Shown piece after piece: positions 4,648 through 6,839 of a DNA stretch of 6,839 nucleotides (position 1 is its first letter; every line of letters begins with the position of its first letter). Source of the DNA: Bacillota bacterium (lineage in GTDB: Bacteria > Bacillota > Clostridia > Oscillospirales > Ruminococcaceae); NCBI GenBank assembly GCA_023443315.1, contig JAEZVA010000029.1, forward strand, positions 1 to 6,839. Reading direction: 5' to 3'. Below the pieces are notes generated by a model. That model saw nothing but the letters and a program-made list of their open reading frames with translations, was not told the origin of the DNA and did not search any database. The position numbers were made by a program, and so were the translations under genes.

Positions 4648-5307
4648 ATGACGCAATATCTTGACGTGCTAAGCCAAAGCCCGCTGTTTCTTGGTATGGA
4701 CAGGCAGGGTATTGCGGAGGTGCTCACCTGCCTGCGCGCTCGGTTTAAAACCTATACAAAGGGCGAGATTCTGCTGCTGGCGGGCGACAACGTCCCCGAG
4801 CTTGGTATTGTGCTTTCGGGCGGGGTGGTGATAGAGCGCGAGGATGCAAACGGCGTGCGAACCATCATTACAAAGGTAGAGCGGGGCGAGCTGTTTGCCG
4901 AGGCGTTCGCGTGTGCGGGGACGTTACACAGCCCGGTGTCGGTCACGGCGGGGACCCAAAGCGAGGTGCTGTGGTTGCCCGCAACGGGTATAGTATCGGT
5001 GTGCCCGCGCAGCTGTGCGCACCATACAAGACTGGTTGAGAACATGATGCACCTGCTTGCGCGAAAGAATCTGCTGATGCACGAGCGGCTTGAGCTATTA
5101 TCTAAAAAAACGATTCGCGAGCGCATTACAACCTATCTCGGGATGCAGTCGCGCAGGCAGGGGTCGGCGCGGTTTGTCATTCCGTTCTCCCGCACCGAGC
5201 TTGCAGACTACCTGTGCGTGGACAGAAGCGCGCTCTCTCGGGAGCTGGGCGCGATGCGCAACGAGGGGCTCGTTCGTTTTCATCTCAGCGAGTTTGAGAT
5301 GCTGTAA
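4648..5307 (+). CDS. Crp/Fnr-family regulator divergent from hcp operon (HcpR-like role)
   Basis: A 219-residue regulator. Sensor barrel at ~12-115 (SPLFLGMDRQ, GELFAEAFACAG), dimerisation helix ~125-165 and winged helix-turn-helix ~178-215 (FSRTELADYLCVDRSALSREL). The recognition helix has R193-S194-x3-R198, so the Glu that lets CRP read GTGA is a Ser here, which fits a different operator. Just before the dimer helix is C119-P-R-S-C123-A-H-H, four potential redox, metal or heme ligands. ATG 4648 has GGTGGAG (4633-4639) 8 nt upstream; a GTG at 4639 overlaps that site and is rejected. Crp/Fnr proteins next to hcp are known as HcpR, nitrosative-stress regulators. Equivalence here rests on position and not on alignment, so no symbol is given. 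The MATE gene follows 52 bp downstream. Confidence 0.88.
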   Translation: MTQYLDVLSQSPLFLGMDRQGIAEVLTCLRARFKTYTKGEILLLAGDNVPELGIVLSGGVVIEREDANGVRTIITKVERGELFAEAFACAGTLHSPVSVTAGTQSEVLWLPATGIVSVCPRSCAHHTRLVENMMHLLARKNLLMHERLELLSKKTIRERITTYLGMQSRRQGSARFVIPFSRTELADYLCVDRSALSRELGAMRNEGLVRFHLSEFEML

Positions 5308-5349
5308 TTGCTGCAGACATGATAATTTTTCTTTACTATACGATACGGT

Positions 5350-5356
5350 TAAGGGG
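5350..5356 (+). promoter_or_regulatory. Ribosome binding site of the MATE gene
   Basis: TAAGGGG is 3 nt before ATG 5360 and 12 nt before ATG 5369. Neither spacing is ideal, so the start is uncertain by three codons. Confidence 0.45.
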
Positions 5357-5359
5357 ATA

Positions 5360-6694
5360 ATGAAATTGATGTTTTCACGAAAAGACCTCACTAGGCTGAT
5401 TGTGCCGCTGATTATCGAGCAGGTGTTTGCTGCGACCATCGGCATCGCCGACACCCTGATGGTGGCGCAGGTCAGTGAGGCGGCGGTATCGGGCGTTGCG
5501 CTTGTGGATGCCGTCAACCTGCTACTGATTAATATCTTCACAGCGCTTGCCACGGGCGGCGCAATCATCACCGCGCAGTACCTGGGCAGGGAGGATGCAG
5601 ACGGCGCAAATCGTTCTGCAAAGCAGCTGTTTTTGGTTACGCTTCTGTTTTCGGTACTTATCATGGCAGTGGGGCTTGTTGCAAACCGGCAAATTCTGTC
5701 GCTTCTGTACGGCAAAATCGAGGCGGACGTTATGGGTGGCGCGCAGGTCTATTTTTATCTATCAGCGCTTTCTTATCCGTTTATCGCGGTGTTCAACGCC
5801 TGCGCGGCGTTGTTTCGTTCCATGAACAATTCGCGGGTGTCGATGTTTGCGTCGGTACTCATGAATATAATCAATGTTGGCGGCAACGCGCTGTTGATCT
5901 ACGGCTTTCACATGGGGGTTGCGGGCGCGGCGCTTGCTTCACTTGTTTCGAGAATGGCGGGCGCAGTCCTGTTGTTTGTGTTGCTGAGCAAGCCCCGCTA
6001 CGTCATTCAATTCAAAAACCTGCTGCCTCTGCGGCTGGAGTTTGACACGATTAAGAAGATACTGAAGATCGGTGTGCCAAACGGGCTGGAGAACGGCATG
6101 TTTCACATCGGTAAGATTATGGTGCAGGGCATTGTTACGGCGTTTGGTACCACCGCCATTGCCGCAAACGCCGTGGCGGCAAACTTTGCGTCGATCTCTA
6201 TGCTTGTTGGCTCGTCCATCAGCATGGCGGTCATTACCGTTGTAGGGCGATGCGTCGGCGCGCGGGATTACAAACAGGCGTCGTACTACATAAAACGCTT
6301 AACCGCCGTGTCGCAGGTGCTGGTGATGGCTGTGTATGCAGTGCTGCTGCTTACGATGGACCCCATATTAAAGCTGTACGACCTGAGCGCGGAGGGTACC
6401 GCCCTTGCGCGGCAGATGGTGGTTTGCGTTGCCGTTCTGGGCGTGCTGTTTTGGTCGGTGGCGTTTGTGCTGCCGAGCGGGTTGCGCGCTGCAAACGACG
6501 TGAACTTTACGATGGTGGTCGCCATCCTCTCTATGTGGGTGTTCCGTGTGGGCGGCGGGTACCTGTTTAGCAATGTGCTCGGCTTTGGCGTTTTGGGTGT
6601 ATGGCTTGGAATGGGCAGCGACTGGCTGTTTCGTGCTGTTGTGTTTTCCATCCGCCTGGCACGAGGCAGGTGGAAGAACCGGCAGATTATTTAG
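5360..6694 (+). CDS. MATE-family efflux transporter
   Basis: A 444-residue polytopic membrane protein of normal MATE length, with about twelve hydrophobic segments in two halves. The N-terminal half starts KDLTRLIVPLIIEQVFAATI and reaches ALFRSMNNSRV at ~150-160. The C-terminal half starts IKKILKIGVPNGLENGMF at ~231-248 and has the matching LPSGLRAANDVNFTM at ~371-385, the repeated loop feature of the family. MATE proteins export cationic or amphipathic drugs and metabolites, driven by H+ or Na+; no substrate can be named. ATG 5360 is used; ATG 5369 (starting MFSRKDL) is an equally credible start, as many relatives begin there. It follows the regulator by 52 bp with no terminator and is probably in its transcript, so it may respond to the same signal. 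The next gene begins 41 bp downstream. Confidence 0.93.
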   Translation: MKLMFSRKDLTRLIVPLIIEQVFAATIGIADTLMVAQVSEAAVSGVALVDAVNLLLINIFTALATGGAIITAQYLGREDADGANRSAKQLFLVTLLFSVLIMAVGLVANRQILSLLYGKIEADVMGGAQVYFYLSALSYPFIAVFNACAALFRSMNNSRVSMFASVLMNIINVGGNALLIYGFHMGVAGAALASLVSRMAGAVLLFVLLSKPRYVIQFKNLLPLRLEFDTIKKILKIGVPNGLENGMFHIGKIMVQGIVTAFGTTAIAANAVAANFASISMLVGSSISMAVITVVGRCVGARDYKQASYYIKRLTAVSQVLVMAVYAVLLLTMDPILKLYDLSAEGTALARQMVVCVAVLGVLFWSVAFVLPSGLRAANDVNFTMVVAILSMWVFRVGGGYLFSNVLGFGVLGVWLGMGSDWLFRAVVFSIRLARGRWKNRQII

Positions 6695-6722
6695 TACATA
6701 ACAAAGGGTGACAGGCAACAAG

Positions 6723-6728
6723 GAGGGA
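6723..6728 (+). promoter_or_regulatory. Strong ribosome binding site for the right-edge gene
   Basis: GAGGGA within AAGGAGGG (6720-6727) sits 8 nt before ATG 6736, near-perfect complementarity to the 16S tail. It supports the partial gene as real. Confidence 0.75.
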
Positions 6729-6735
6729 ACACGTT

Positions 6736-6839
6736 ATGGTCGCGTTTAACAACCGTGTAAGCACCGGCAACGCCGGCGTGGATGAGGCGATTGATTACCT
6801 GCGCCTTGGCGACAACGTCGTGTGGCAGACCGACTCGGT
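6736..6839 (+). CDS. N-terminal fragment, possible PEP/pyruvate-binding (PpsA-like) protein with a KaiC-like front (3' end outside window)
   Basis: Only 34 codons are present, starting MVAFNNRVSTGNAGVDEAID and followed by YLRLGDNVVWQTDS. The STG-x2-G-x-D...LRLGDNVVWQ.DS pattern resembles the first strand-turn of KaiC/RecA-like domains ('STGIPGLD...GL..GD'). I recall the same opening in large clostridial PEP/pyruvate-binding proteins related to PEP synthase. With so little sequence the call is tentative, and no catalytic residue is visible. An excellent ribosome site (AAGGAGGG) 8 nt upstream and clean codon use make the gene itself secure. It follows the MATE gene by 41 bp with no terminator and may be in the same transcript. 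Confidence 0.6.
   Translation, partial: MVAFNNRVSTGNAGVDEAIDYLRLGDNVVWQTDS

Noticed and set aside
5090..5359. Upstream extension of the MATE reading frame
   Set aside because: It overlaps the end of the regulator in another frame. The MATE homology and a ribosome site begin at 5360 or 5369.
1..6839. CRISPR array, insertion sequence, tRNA or rRNA
   Set aside because: I saw no regularly spaced repeats, transposase frame, terminal inverted repeats or tRNA-like cloverleaf on either strand.

Overview
The window looks like a chromosomal segment from an anaerobic low-GC-type Gram-positive lineage (class Clostridia, probably an Oscillospiraceae-like gut bacterium, although its DNA is only moderately AT-rich). 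This rests on the kinds of proteins encoded (a class I hybrid-cluster protein with a clostridial ferredoxin-like partner, two Crp/Fnr regulators of clostridial style, a MATE transporter), the strong AAGGAG-type ribosome sites, and compact operons with clear intrinsic terminators. The assignment is inferred from remembered protein families, not from a search.

Left end (1-630): the last 58 codons of a plus-strand nitroreductase-family protein end at 177. A 13-bp bidirectional terminator (198-228) separates it from a minus-strand pair, a Crp/Fnr regulator (632-1315) and a small cupin (245-589), which are probably co-transcribed. Centre-left (1316-2160): the regulator's promoter is abutted by a strong minus-strand terminator (1402-1436). 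About 270 bp follow with no convincing gene, then a thioredoxin (1708-2016) with its own extended -10 promoter and a GTGA-N5-TCAC dyad near -40.

Centre (2157-4486): a minus-strand operon with a ferredoxin-like Fe-S protein (3782-4486) followed by hcp, the hybrid-cluster protein (2157-3716), which keeps every cluster ligand. This is a nitric oxide / hydroxylamine (nitrosative stress) module. Transcribed divergently is a second Crp/Fnr regulator (4648-5307), followed by a MATE efflux transporter (5360-6694) and the first 34 codons of a further gene (6736 to the edge). The 161-bp divergent region holds a perfect 16-bp palindrome (TGTTGCAT/ATGCAACA) and a second dyad, and is the likely control point.

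How it fits together (inference): the divergent regulator is likely an HcpR-like nitrosative-stress sensor acting on the palindrome. The Fe-S protein would pass electrons to Hcp, thioredoxin would help thiol repair, and the two regulators have different recognition helices (R-E-x3-R and R-S-x3-R) that match two different dyads in the window. The Hcp module as such is known. The parts that deserve a second look are the Fe-S partner with a three-cysteine second cluster site and extra C-terminal cysteines, the paired regulators and operators, and the unexplained 1441-1705 spacer.
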